From Symbiodinium natans (lineage: Eukaryota; Sar; Dinophyceae; Suessiales; Symbiodiniaceae): DNA of 64,000 nucleotides. The notes under the pieces were generated by a model. It saw nothing but the letters and a program-made list of their open reading frames with translations, had not been told where the DNA came from and made no database searches. Below are positions 1 through 8,424 of this stretch, piece after piece. A program made the translations under genes and the position numbers. Location of the stretch: assembly GCA_905221605.1 (NCBI GenBank), contig CAJNDS010002081.1, positions 582,476-646,475 of the forward strand, in the 5' to 3' direction. Each line of letters starts with the position of its first letter. Positions within the stretch are counted from its first letter, which is position 1.

Positions 1-52
1 AATTAGGTTCCCTGCGGTCTGTGTTTCGGCTTTAGGGTGATAGTTTGAAGCC

Positions 53-3000
53 ATGGCTACCAACTGGTTACAGACTGGTACGGCATCTTCGAGCTCCAAT
101 GTGGGCGATCAAGGTGAAGGTGGTGTCAAAAGGTCTGCAACGGGTGAAAAAGTTGTTCCCAATGTGGAAGCTCTGGTTGATGTTGGTGGTATGCGTGGCG
201 GAGAGAAGCCGGTGGTGGAAGGACTGGAAGACCAGATGGAAGCAGTTTTGCTGCGCCTTCTGAGCAAACATGGGCTTTGTCTTCGAGCTGCGGGACCTGC
301 TGAATCAACGGGAGCGCCAACAACAAGCTCCTCTACGTCAAAGATGGTGGAGCAAGGGTGCCAGACAGAGCTGGTTGGGGATGTTATCCCTGTTTCCAAG
401 CGAGCTCGCAACAAAGTGAGCTTCGCGGCTGAAAGTGGTGATCTGTTGACAGGTGAAGCGGAAGAAACTGCGCCTGTTGCTGCGACAAAAAGCAGTATCC
501 TCGTCGCTGGGGACGCAGAAGGAGTTGTTCCTGTTGCTACGGTGATGAGTGAAGAAGAAATCCTGGAATTGGAGGCAGCGAGAATACAGCAGGAGTCAGA
601 TGAAGACTTATACGCTGATGGTGGAGGCAAATTGTCTCAAGCTGCTGACCTTCCAATCATCGACTGTGATGGGAAGACATGGGAACGCCATTTTCACGAG
701 GATGGGAGAGAATATCTTTACTGCTTAGACACGGGAGATACCCAATGGGTGTTGCCTAAGAAGACTGGGATGGCTGGAAACAGTGAAGGGTCTGGTGTTG
801 GAATGGGCATTGTCCCTGTGGAAGAAGAGCCAGCACTGGGTACTACTTCGTCCTCGTCGCCTACTGAGTCTTTCAGGGCACAACAGGGTAGCTTGGAAAG
901 TGTCAACAGCGGTGTAAATAGTGTAGGTGAAAAGGATTTTTCCTCTACTATCAGGGATAGCGGTCTTAGGGCTGGTGGTGACGCCCCGACCTCGGGTTCT
1001 CCTGATGAGGAAGGGATTTCTGGAACCCGAGCAGACATCGCTGGAGAACATCTGGATCGGGAAGAAATGGAAGCGCTTTCTGAGGGTGTGGCAGCGGTGG
1101 AATCGGTGGGTCCAGAAGAAAAAATGCCCAACGCGGAGATTGGAACTGTGTCGGCTGCAGAAGAGCGAGTGGTGGATGTGGTACCTGTCGTTCAGGAAGG
1201 TGATCCTGGAGATTTGGAAGACGGAGGGAAAAAGTTGTGCGTTACGACTGAGGAGGTCTCTTCGTTTGGTGCCAAGAATCTTGCCATTCAAGGGAAAAAA
1301 GAAGCTTCTGGAATAGCTGGAGACACGGGCGATCTGAAAGATGAGGCCTGGAGCGCCAATGATGCGCGGGTCAATGTGCCAGATAGTACCTGGAGTGCGA
1401 AGGAAGCACGGGTTGAGGCGCATATGGTGTGGGCGCAGGTCTCCGTAGCAGCTGACGACGGAGGTTCACAGGTGGACGCACTGGTGCAACCTGAAGTTAG
1501 CAGCGAGGAACGAAATAGCAAGGGCTACACCGGAGCCAATGTGGCAGCTGTGGTCAATGATGGTGGCAATTCTCTTTTGGAAACCATGGAGCCAAAGGAG
1601 CCTGCGGTGGAAGAAAATGTACCTGCCGCGGATGAGCAATCCAATAGCCCTGCAGTGGAAGAAAATTTGCCTGCTGCAGAAGGTGTGACAAAAGACTCCA
1701 ATGATGGGTCCACTCCCACGAAGGGGGAAGTATTGCCGTCTGAAAGCTCGCCGGAAGTCGACACCGAGCGAACTGCAACAGATGAGGCAAAGCCATTGGC
1801 TGGAAAAAAGGAAGGTCCTGAGCCCCTGGAGCACAAGGTGGATGATCTTGTGGGACTCGTGCAGGAGCGGGACGAGCAGCTTGACCCAAAGGTGGAAACA
1901 AAGGATGTTCCAGGAGCCGGTGATACAGAGATGGTTTCTGAAGAGCATGCAAAGAAAGGGCCCAATGGGGGAGCCTTGGTGACACCTGGGGAGCATTGTT
2001 ATCAAGCTGGAGATTGGATCACTGCTCTGGTGCGTTGTATCAATGGGCATGGAGCCTTTTTGGAGCACGGTGATCTGAATGTGCTGATTCCTGATGAAGG
2101 GAAGAATACACCCTCTTTCAAAATTGGTGACACTGTCAGTACGACAGTGAGGAGGGTGGATGATGATGGCACTGTGATTTTAGATTCCTGCCTAGTTTTT
2201 GAAGAGGACGATGAGGACTCTTCTCCAGCGCAGCGCAAATGGAAAGTCGGCGGCTGGGATGCGTGGTGGGGAAATTCATGGTGTGATGGTCAATGGTACC
2301 AAGATTCCAACGGTCAATGGGACTGGAAATGGGAGGAAGAGCAATCCGATGAATGGTTTGCTGATCAGGTGTTATCCTCAGAAGAACAAGAGGAAAGGCA
2401 ACTCTATGGAGAAAAGATCTATAGAGCTCTTCTGGAGGATGGAAAGGCTGATAAGGCCTATGTGGGCAAAATCACTGGGGTGCTGTTGGGTCGTACAATG
2501 GATGAGATACTGGAGTGTGTTGCAGACCATGCATTCCTGGATGCGGAAGCTCGGCGTGCGTATGGCATCTTGCAAAGTGATGGTTGGAAGCCCGATGGTG
2601 CAGAAGGCGCAGGCTTGGGAAAGACAACCGCCTTTTCCCGAAAGCAGTACCACAACGCGCTCTACGAACTGGCATGTAGGAAAAGGAGATTTAGTCGACC
2701 AGTTGTGGGTGAAGCGGTGGCAACGTTGCTGAGTCAAGGCAAAGATGAACTTTGGAACGCGCTTTGGCTGGACACCAAGCGGTTTTTGCAGGAGCTTGAT
2801 GGTGCAGTTGAATCCATGAGTAAAAGAGAAAACAAGCCAATGGAAGCCTACATGGATCCCGATCAGTATAAGAAAGCTCACCTGACGCCAAAAACTGTGT
2901 CGCCAGGGTACAGTAAACTGTGCAAGTTTTTCAATCAGGGAAGGTGTCGCAATGGAGATGAGTGTTCCTATGAACATCGTCGTTATGGTGAAGGTTGGCC

Positions 3001-6000
3001 AGGAGGAGGACCAACTGAGCCAAAGAACAGCCAAAAAGCTGGAGACGAGGATAGGGACATTGGTGGCCCTCCTACGGAAGAAGGCACAGTGGATGAGGCA
3101 CAGCAGGAGCGAGAGGATTCAGCTTTCAGAGCCAAGTACAACTTTGGTAAAGGTGCATCAAAGGGTGAGTCGGTGTCAGTCGAGCCAAAGAGGCAAATGT
3201 GTCTGTATTACAACCAAGGAGGTTGTAAATATGGAAATTCCTGCAGATATTCGCACGATGAAAAAGCGGTTTTGGAAGGGTCTTGGGAATCCGGCAGATC
3301 CTGGGACAATGCGTCTCGGAAGGCCCTAAGGGAAGCAGGGTTCCATCATTGCTGCTTCGACTACTACATCAAAGGGAGATGTCGCGTGCGATATGGTTGC
3401 AAGTATTCTCACGAAGAAATGTCTGAAGAACGACTGGCCCAGTTGAAGCATCTGGTGAATGTGGCGAACCATGTTTCGTTTCAAAGAGGAAGAGGATTGG
3501 AGATTCCCGACAGGAACACCTTTCAACCACCGGTAAGTGGGGGAGCAGAATCTTCGTCATCCTCGGCACCAAAGGCGCTGCAAATGACCAATGTGTCACA
3601 GAAAACAGGTGAGGGTGATACACTGGATGGAACAGATGGAGAGGTACAAAAGGATTCGGTGGCGGAGTCTACCGCGGTACGTCTTCAGAATCCTGAAGAG
3701 CCAATAGAACATTGGATGGCTCGCAACAACCACTTGTGGGTGTATACACCTCACGTAAGTGATGTTATGATCAAGCTGGGTGTAACCAACGTCAAAGAGC
3801 TACAAGAGTATATCTTTGTGGAGGATTTGGTGGAAAAAGGAGTTAACAAGGTGACGGCCTGCAAAATTCTGCAATTGGTGGGTGGTGTTCAGTACCGGCC
3901 AATGTCGCCGGATGTGGCTGTTTCTACCAACGCGTCGGTACGCATGGAGCAATCTTCTGGAAGCCGTGAAGCTGGAAGAGATGGGGTGAGAACTATCTCT
4001 CAGGTGCGTGAAGCTGAAGGTCCTGGTACAAAGGAGATGCCGCGAGGGTCTTATCGAGAGATTTTCGACACCGGCAAGTACCGTGACGCTTGGATGCTTG
4101 CGCAGAGATCCCCGCTGTGCGTGCAGAGGTTGCGTTTGGTGGGAGTTGGAATGCCGCCGGTGAACCCGCCAACAAAGGCGTATCGGTCAAGATCAAACCC
4201 TGTGAAAAGGGGAAGGCCCTTGCTGGATAAAAAACAGGTGCGACAGGTGCCACGCTCTCGCTCACAACGGCGAGTGCAGCCGGCGGAAGTGGTGGAAAAG
4301 CCAAAGCCGCTGGAGCCAGTAAAGCCTCGTGGTGGCTTGTCGTACCCATTCAGCAGAGCGTGGGCAGATTTGGTGGATGATGATGATCAAACGGGAGCTT
4401 TGGTCTCCTATGCAGATTCCTCAGGTGATTCAAGCGAGGAAGAAACCAACAGCGCGCAACACCTGAGGGAAATCCTTTTGCGAGAAAGGGATTCACAAAG
4501 AACTGCGATGCGTGGCAATGTTCCACTTGCTGGTTCTTCAAGCTCCAATGATGGGCAGGAAAAATCGGTTCACCTTGGCGAAGGGCGCGACAAAGCGTCG
4601 CGGGGGGAGACCCGCCAAGAAGTGACTTCTCAAGTTTTTTCGCTACCACAACCTTCTCGTCGAACTGAACAGTCTCAAAAGAGAGCAAGGGATGGCTCAG
4701 TTATAGTTGGTTCGCTGGCGGTGGGCTCCACGGATGAGGTTTTACCTGGGCAAGGTGTTGCTGGACAGGTGAATGTATCGGAAAGCGCTCAAGTTCTTCC
4801 TGGGCAAGAAGTGGCTGGACAGGAGACGGCGCTGGAAGGAGCGGGGCAAATTCCTGGCGAGGAGACCGACCAAAAAGAAGGAGAAGGTGGGAGCAATGAA
4901 CTCCGTGGTGATGGTGCGAAGATATTGGATGTTCGTCCGGTTAAGAAGGACCCTCAGCAATTGCTTACTAAAGGCCTTCTGAATCGGATTTATTGGAAGG
5001 TTGCTGTCGGCAAGTTGCCTGTGGGGCAAAGGGACTGTCAGAAGGCGTCCAATAAAATGGATCGAAATTTGGTTATTAGCATGTCATCCGAAGGTGCAAG
5101 TGAACAGGATTTGAACCTGGCACTGGTGGACGATGCTGATCAGTCAACGGACGATGGTACAATGGTGGGTGTGGTGTATGACCCACGAACGCTGATTCAG
5201 TCGCCAACAACTGATTGGGTTATGCGTCGCGGTTTGACCGATCGTACCATCTGGCCGGCAATAGCGACTGCAGCACAGAGGATATGTGCTGAAATGGTTC
5301 AAGTGGATGAATTGAATGCCCAGCTGGGGACTGGGACACTCCTTTTTCAAAGGAGAGATCAAGGATATTATGGTGATTTGCATCATTCGTTCCATGACAA
5401 TCCGTGCTTGCCAGCGGTGGGAAATTATCCTCTCTCGGTGATGGGTGCATTGCTGTCTCCTGGTCTGGAAGGGGAATTCAGAAATACTGATAAGTTTGGA
5501 ACTGCTATGGAGGCAATTGCCTACGATTGGAGTCGCAGTCCAGGCATGGACGTTCACGTTGAACTTATGGCGAGGGTAGCCAAATTGGTTGCTCCGTTCC
5601 TTACCCTAGGTGGCCAAGGGTCAGTGGTGAATTCGGAATTTCTCTGGCAGCGCGGGAAGGCTCAAATTGATGGAGTTCCTTCTCGACATGCGCTGATCAA
5701 TTGGAGGTTCTCTGGAACAGGATGGACGACGATGCCGATGAGGAAATGGATCCTTCAGGGATGGTGCTGGAGATTCTTGGACAGGAAGATGCGGTACTTG
5801 ATCAAGGGATCAATGAATCCCCTATTCCCATTGAAGATGCTGGAGGTGAGACAATTGGTGACACTGGAAGGGATGGCAAAGCGCCAGAAGTTTCTCCAGA
5901 AGAGGAGACATCCAGTGGTTCGTCAAGATTGGCTGGCACAAGGATGTTCTTGTGGTCAGTGTATTCTCGCGTTGCTTCCAACTGGGATTTCTCTACGCAG

Positions 6001-6211
6001 GACCGCACTACAGGTAGGATCTTTGACAGCACGAAGGGGTATCCTGGTGAAGGACCAGACAATGGTGACGATTTTTCCTCTAAGAGGAACTTACCCTGGA
6101 TCTCTGAAGACTACCTCGACGAAGTGGTGTCGAAAAAGATGGAAAGGTCTTCAGATATGGATGGGTTGGATGGGTTTGTTCCGGAAAGTGAGGGACAGTT
6201 GGAAAAGGTAG
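53..6211 (+). CDS. Large WW / S1-like / triple CCCH zinc-finger protein (5' reading frame)
   Basis: The frame is open for 2052 codons without an intron and starts at an ATG in a good eukaryotic context (gccATGG). Residues 1-640 are acidic, low-complexity E/G/V/S-rich sequence. A WW-like domain spans about 208-238, with tryptophans at 210 and 232 and a following proline. An S1-like RNA-binding fold spans about 647-714 (GAFLEHGDLNVLIP, then FKIGDTV and VDDDGTVILD). Three CCCH fingers follow: C957-H975 and 1050-1068 (both C-x7-C-x5-C-x3-H) and about 1101-1120 (C-x8-C-x5-C-x3-H). A SAM-like helical stretch lies near 1220-1280 and an R/S-rich, basic part near 1380-1450. The combination implies RNA binding; no catalytic domain is visible. 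The last ~165 residues, after about position 5710, look like the wrong frame: W/R/K-rich, while the -1 frame is acidic and goes on to further CCCH fingers. So residues 1-~1885 are well supported and the annotated C-terminus is doubtful. It could be a host RNA-binding protein or the gag-like ORF of an unrecognised element. Confidence 0.72.
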   Translation: MATNWLQTGTASSSSNVGDQGEGGVKRSATGEKVVPNVEALVDVGGMRGGEKPVVEGLEDQMEAVLLRLLSKHGLCLRAAGPAESTGAPTTSSSTSKMVEQGCQTELVGDVIPVSKRARNKVSFAAESGDLLTGEAEETAPVAATKSSILVAGDAEGVVPVATVMSEEEILELEAARIQQESDEDLYADGGGKLSQAADLPIIDCDGKTWERHFHEDGREYLYCLDTGDTQWVLPKKTGMAGNSEGSGVGMGIVPVEEEPALGTTSSSSPTESFRAQQGSLESVNSGVNSVGEKDFSSTIRDSGLRAGGDAPTSGSPDEEGISGTRADIAGEHLDREEMEALSEGVAAVESVGPEEKMPNAEIGTVSAAEERVVDVVPVVQEGDPGDLEDGGKKLCVTTEEVSSFGAKNLAIQGKKEASGIAGDTGDLKDEAWSANDARVNVPDSTWSAKEARVEAHMVWAQVSVAADDGGSQVDALVQPEVSSEERNSKGYTGANVAAVVNDGGNSLLETMEPKEPAVEENVPAADEQSNSPAVEENLPAAEGVTKDSNDGSTPTKGEVLPSESSPEVDTERTATDEAKPLAGKKEGPEPLEHKVDDLVGLVQERDEQLDPKVETKDVPGAGDTEMVSEEHAKKGPNGGALVTPGEHCYQAGDWITALVRCINGHGAFLEHGDLNVLIPDEGKNTPSFKIGDTVSTTVRRVDDDGTVILDSCLVFEEDDEDSSPAQRKWKVGGWDAWWGNSWCDGQWYQDSNGQWDWKWEEEQSDEWFADQVLSSEEQEERQLYGEKIYRALLEDGKADKAYVGKITGVLLGRTMDEILECVADHAFLDAEARRAYGILQSDGWKPDGAEGAGLGKTTAFSRKQYHNALYELACRKRRFSRPVVGEAVATLLSQGKDELWNALWLDTKRFLQELDGAVESMSKRENKPMEAYMDPDQYKKAHLTPKTVSPGYSKLCKFFNQGRCRNGDECSYEHRRYGEGWPGGGPTEPKNSQKAGDEDRDIGGPPTEEGTVDEAQQEREDSAFRAKYNFGKGASKGESVSVEPKRQMCLYYNQGGCKYGNSCRYSHDEKAVLEGSWESGRSWDNASRKALREAGFHHCCFDYYIKGRCRVRYGCKYSHEEMSEERLAQLKHLVNVANHVSFQRGRGLEIPDRNTFQPPVSGGAESSSSSAPKALQMTNVSQKTGEGDTLDGTDGEVQKDSVAESTAVRLQNPEEPIEHWMARNNHLWVYTPHVSDVMIKLGVTNVKELQEYIFVEDLVEKGVNKVTACKILQLVGGVQYRPMSPDVAVSTNASVRMEQSSGSREAGRDGVRTISQVREAEGPGTKEMPRGSYREIFDTGKYRDAWMLAQRSPLCVQRLRLVGVGMPPVNPPTKAYRSRSNPVKRGRPLLDKKQVRQVPRSRSQRRVQPAEVVEKPKPLEPVKPRGGLSYPFSRAWADLVDDDDQTGALVSYADSSGDSSEEETNSAQHLREILLRERDSQRTAMRGNVPLAGSSSSNDGQEKSVHLGEGRDKASRGETRQEVTSQVFSLPQPSRRTEQSQKRARDGSVIVGSLAVGSTDEVLPGQGVAGQVNVSESAQVLPGQEVAGQETALEGAGQIPGEETDQKEGEGGSNELRGDGAKILDVRPVKKDPQQLLTKGLLNRIYWKVAVGKLPVGQRDCQKASNKMDRNLVISMSSEGASEQDLNLALVDDADQSTDDGTMVGVVYDPRTLIQSPTTDWVMRRGLTDRTIWPAIATAAQRICAEMVQVDELNAQLGTGTLLFQRRDQGYYGDLHHSFHDNPCLPAVGNYPLSVMGALLSPGLEGEFRNTDKFGTAMEAIAYDWSRSPGMDVHVELMARVAKLVAPFLTLGGQGSVVNSEFLWQRGKAQIDGVPSRHALINWRFSGTGWTTMPMRKWILQGWCWRFLDRKMRYLIKGSMNPLFPLKMLEVRQLVTLEGMAKRQKFLQKRRHPVVRQDWLAQGCSCGQCILALLPTGISLRRTALQVGSLTARRGILVKDQTMVTIFPLRGTYPGSLKTTSTKWCRKRWKGLQIWMGWMGLFRKVRDSWKR

Positions 6212-7854
6212 AGGTGGAGAATGTTACTGCCTCTAGAATTCTTATGGCTCTTTGGAAAAAGGGATATAGAGCTGGGTATAGGAGGTTGTGTCGTTTGAAT
6301 GTATCTGGATGCAAGGTTGGAGCAATGAAACATCCAATCAAAAGGGTGCAGAAGATCGGCGCTAGAAAGGCCTTCGTGAAAATATTCAATGTTTTTGGAT
6401 CGTCTCAGCATGGCTCAGGAGCTGGCGGAAAGCCAATCATGAAGGTGGTAGGACCAAGGCCAGGTTTTCCAGCTGTACTCAAAGCATCAAATACTGATAG
6501 CACCTTGGGTGAAGGGAGCAGTTCTCAGGTACGTGGCAATGTTCATGTAGAGCAGAATCGCCCTATGGACCGGTACGAGGCGGAGCGTTTGGAGAAGAGG
6601 AAGAAAGGCTTCTGCTATTGGTTCAGCAGGGGAAAAGATCGCTGCAAATTTGGTGAACACTGCAAATTCATCCATTCAGAAGATGATGTGGTGCTGCAAT
6701 CGTATTGGTGCAAGTACTATGTGGCTGGGAGACACTGTTTCTCTGGAAAGGACTGTAAGTTCTCACACAATGCAACTGGGGTAAGGTGTATCCAGTTTGC
6801 TCAGTCTGGGAAGTGCCGTTATGGGGACAAGTGTGTCTTTGAGCATGGTGATCCGCTGGATGAACAGAGGCCAAGGTCTCCAAGGACGCCCCCAAGGGAT
6901 GGTCCAAGGAGAAGTTCTGGTACAAAGGGTGGAGAAAAGGAGATCTCTCCTGAACGGTTCGATGAAGATGAGGAGGATTTCATGGTTTATGACGATGATA
7001 CCAAAATGGTAGAACTGCTGATGGAGGCGATTTCATTTATGTCCAATGGCAAGTCAGATTTGGCTCGTGCAGAGGCGGACCCAGTGTTCAAACTCCTGAA
7101 GTTCAATGGAGACGCTGAACAGATGGATAGAGAATGGTGTTCATGGACCACTGGCATGTTGTCTACACTGGAACTTCACGAAATAGTGAAGTCGTATGAG
7201 GTTTCGCTGGCGGAGGTGGAAGAATGGGTCAATGACCTGAGGATATGGTTCGAGCGAGCCAATGTTGAAGAAGAGAGAGATCCCAAAAGGGGCAAAAAGA
7301 GGTCCCTAGAAAGGGAGTCCAGCAAGGATATTCCTGCCGAAAAGGAGGTGGTGGGAACTTCGGAGACGGAGGTTGCCGTTGAGGAAGAGGTAAAAAAGGT
7401 CAAAAAGAAGAGGAAAACTGCATCTAGCGAGGATCCTTATACTCTTATGGTTCCAAAGCCGAAGAAGATGCCGGCGAACATTGAGAAGGGTGGATCATCA
7501 TCCAATGCGGTGGTTTCTGCAGGGGAAAAAGCCTCTTCGAGAATGCGCACAAAGTCAAGCGTCGTGGGAAAGACGAAGAAGAAGGAGAAAAGTCAAAGCC
7601 CCAAGAAGGAAGAGGTGGTAGTGGTGAAAGGTCCTGAGGAAAAGGATCGTTCCTCTGATGTGGATGCGCAAGTGTCTACCACTGTGGATGCAGAGCTGGG
7701 TCAATCTTGCCAAGCGATTGAGGACGCAAAGAGAGAAGGATTGGTATCCTCAATTCAAAGGTGCGTGCAGGATCCTGTTCTTACAGTGTCGGACCTGGAG
7801 TATGTTCTGCTGCGACTTCACCTAAGTATCGATACCCATCGGAAGAAGAAGTGA
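5722..7854 (+). CDS. Triple CCCH zinc-finger, K/E-rich protein (downstream frame of the same unit)
   Basis: The frame is open from 5671. The first ATG is at 5722, giving 710 aa; a TTG lies at 5701. It overlaps the preceding frame by about 490 bp and sits one base back (-1). The N-terminus is acidic (MDDDADEEMDPSG). Three tandem CCCH fingers are encoded at about 6611-6675 (C-x9-C-x5-C-x3-H), 6710-6770 and 6788-6845 (both C-x8-C-x5-C-x3-H). After a helical segment, the C-terminal third is alternately acidic and lysine-rich, with a nuclear-localisation-like stretch (KKVKKKRKT). Because the upstream frame has the same composition and the same finger type, the two are best read as one ~2,600-aa product joined by a -1 frameshift, a small intron, or a one-base assembly or mutational indel near 5690-5720. 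Independent initiation at 5722 is the alternative. The frame ends at TGA 7852-7854. Confidence 0.65.
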   Translation: MDDDADEEMDPSGMVLEILGQEDAVLDQGINESPIPIEDAGGETIGDTGRDGKAPEVSPEEETSSGSSRLAGTRMFLWSVYSRVASNWDFSTQDRTTGRIFDSTKGYPGEGPDNGDDFSSKRNLPWISEDYLDEVVSKKMERSSDMDGLDGFVPESEGQLEKVEVENVTASRILMALWKKGYRAGYRRLCRLNVSGCKVGAMKHPIKRVQKIGARKAFVKIFNVFGSSQHGSGAGGKPIMKVVGPRPGFPAVLKASNTDSTLGEGSSSQVRGNVHVEQNRPMDRYEAERLEKRKKGFCYWFSRGKDRCKFGEHCKFIHSEDDVVLQSYWCKYYVAGRHCFSGKDCKFSHNATGVRCIQFAQSGKCRYGDKCVFEHGDPLDEQRPRSPRTPPRDGPRRSSGTKGGEKEISPERFDEDEEDFMVYDDDTKMVELLMEAISFMSNGKSDLARAEADPVFKLLKFNGDAEQMDREWCSWTTGMLSTLELHEIVKSYEVSLAEVEEWVNDLRIWFERANVEEERDPKRGKKRSLERESSKDIPAEKEVVGTSETEVAVEEEVKKVKKKRKTASSEDPYTLMVPKPKKMPANIEKGGSSSNAVVSAGEKASSRMRTKSSVVGKTKKKEKSQSPKKEEVVVVKGPEEKDRSSDVDAQVSTTVDAELGQSCQAIEDAKREGLVSSIQRCVQDPVLTVSDLEYVLLRLHLSIDTHRKKK

Positions 7855-7940
7855 CTGGATGGTATGGATGAGGGAATGGTTTTTCTCTTTCTGAAGACAG
7901 GTGCGCTGGAACAGCCAATGTGCTGAAAATATGGTGGTTA

Positions 7941-8069
7941 CTATTAAGGGTGTGGAAATCCCTGATAGTAGAAGTCAGTAGCTTTTTGCGTAGCGAAGAC
8001 CACGGTTCGTGGTGAAGAAGACTGAAGAGTCTTCAATGACAAGAGAATCGTGGTGAAAAAAGATTCTCT
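7941..8069 (+). other. Cluster of four consecutive hairpins
   Basis: Four inverted repeats follow one another. 7941-7968: 9-bp stem with one bulge and one G-T pair. 7999-8013: ACCACG/CGTGGT, loop gtt. 8017-8034: GAAGACT/AGTCTTC, loop gaag. 8042-8069: AGAGAATC/GATTCTCT, 12-nt loop. All arms except the first are perfect. Such a run just after a stop codon suggests RNA structure, but no known ribozyme or riboswitch consensus was recognised. Confidence 0.6.
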
Positions 8070-8198
8070 GTGGTTAATGGGTTTAGCCAATGTGCTATAA
8101 ATTCGTCCTGGATGACGTAAAACCATAATGTGCATTCCAAGCAGCTGGCTGCTGCCCTCATGGCGGTTTTTGGCCGAAAGTCTGCACCTCCAATGTGT

Positions 8199-8218
8199 GT
8201 CCTAGGAAATCCTAGGAC
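8199..8218. repeat. Perfect 9-bp inverted repeat, 2-nt loop
   Basis: GTCCTAGGA, then aa, then TCCTAGGAC. It is the fifth and most perfect inverted repeat downstream of the CCCH gene. Confidence 0.7.
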
Positions 8219-8424
8219 AGGGGGAGTGCGGAGCTGCAGTTGGTATTGTAGAAAGGAGTTGGTGTTGAAAGTTGAAGGGTCAATGTACCTGGTAATCTTC
8301 ATGGCTCAAGACCGGGCCATGCGCCTGGTAGCAAAAAGAAGTTTCGAGTTCCTGGTGTTTGCTGGTTGGTTCAGGGTGAAATCTCTGGCGACTGTTAGGG
8401 TTGGTTTCCTTCCCCTTTCGGTTG

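Larger units (their letters stand above)
7855..8424 (+). other. Structured 3' flank of the CCCH gene
   Basis: No credible ORF is present; a 107-aa frame at 8130-8453 has no recognisable features. The stretch carries five short inverted repeats, listed separately. The 12-mer agccaatgtgct occurs twice (about 7912 and 8086), bracketing the hairpin run. This is probably 3' UTR or downstream flank. It ends at the first CCCTAAA block, after which the telomere-type mosaic begins. Confidence 0.5.

Noticed and set aside
109-630. 173-codon minus-strand ORF opposite the CCCH gene
   Set aside because: Shadow of the plus-strand coding frame; S/T/P-rich composition is the complement of E/G/V codons.
5671-5730. 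Classic -1 ribosomal slippery heptamer
   Set aside because: No X-XXY-YYZ sequence was seen in the open overlap before the composition change; the frame switch needs another explanation or a sequence correction.
7900-8100. Hammerhead or other known self-cleaving ribozyme in the hairpin cluster
   Set aside because: The conserved CUGANGA and GAAA elements were not found in the required arrangement.
8281-8310. Relict dinoflagellate spliced leader (ATGGCTCAAG at about 8302)
   Set aside because: Only about 14 of 19 positions agree with the spliced leader as I remember it, and the ATTTTGG core is missing; too weak to call.
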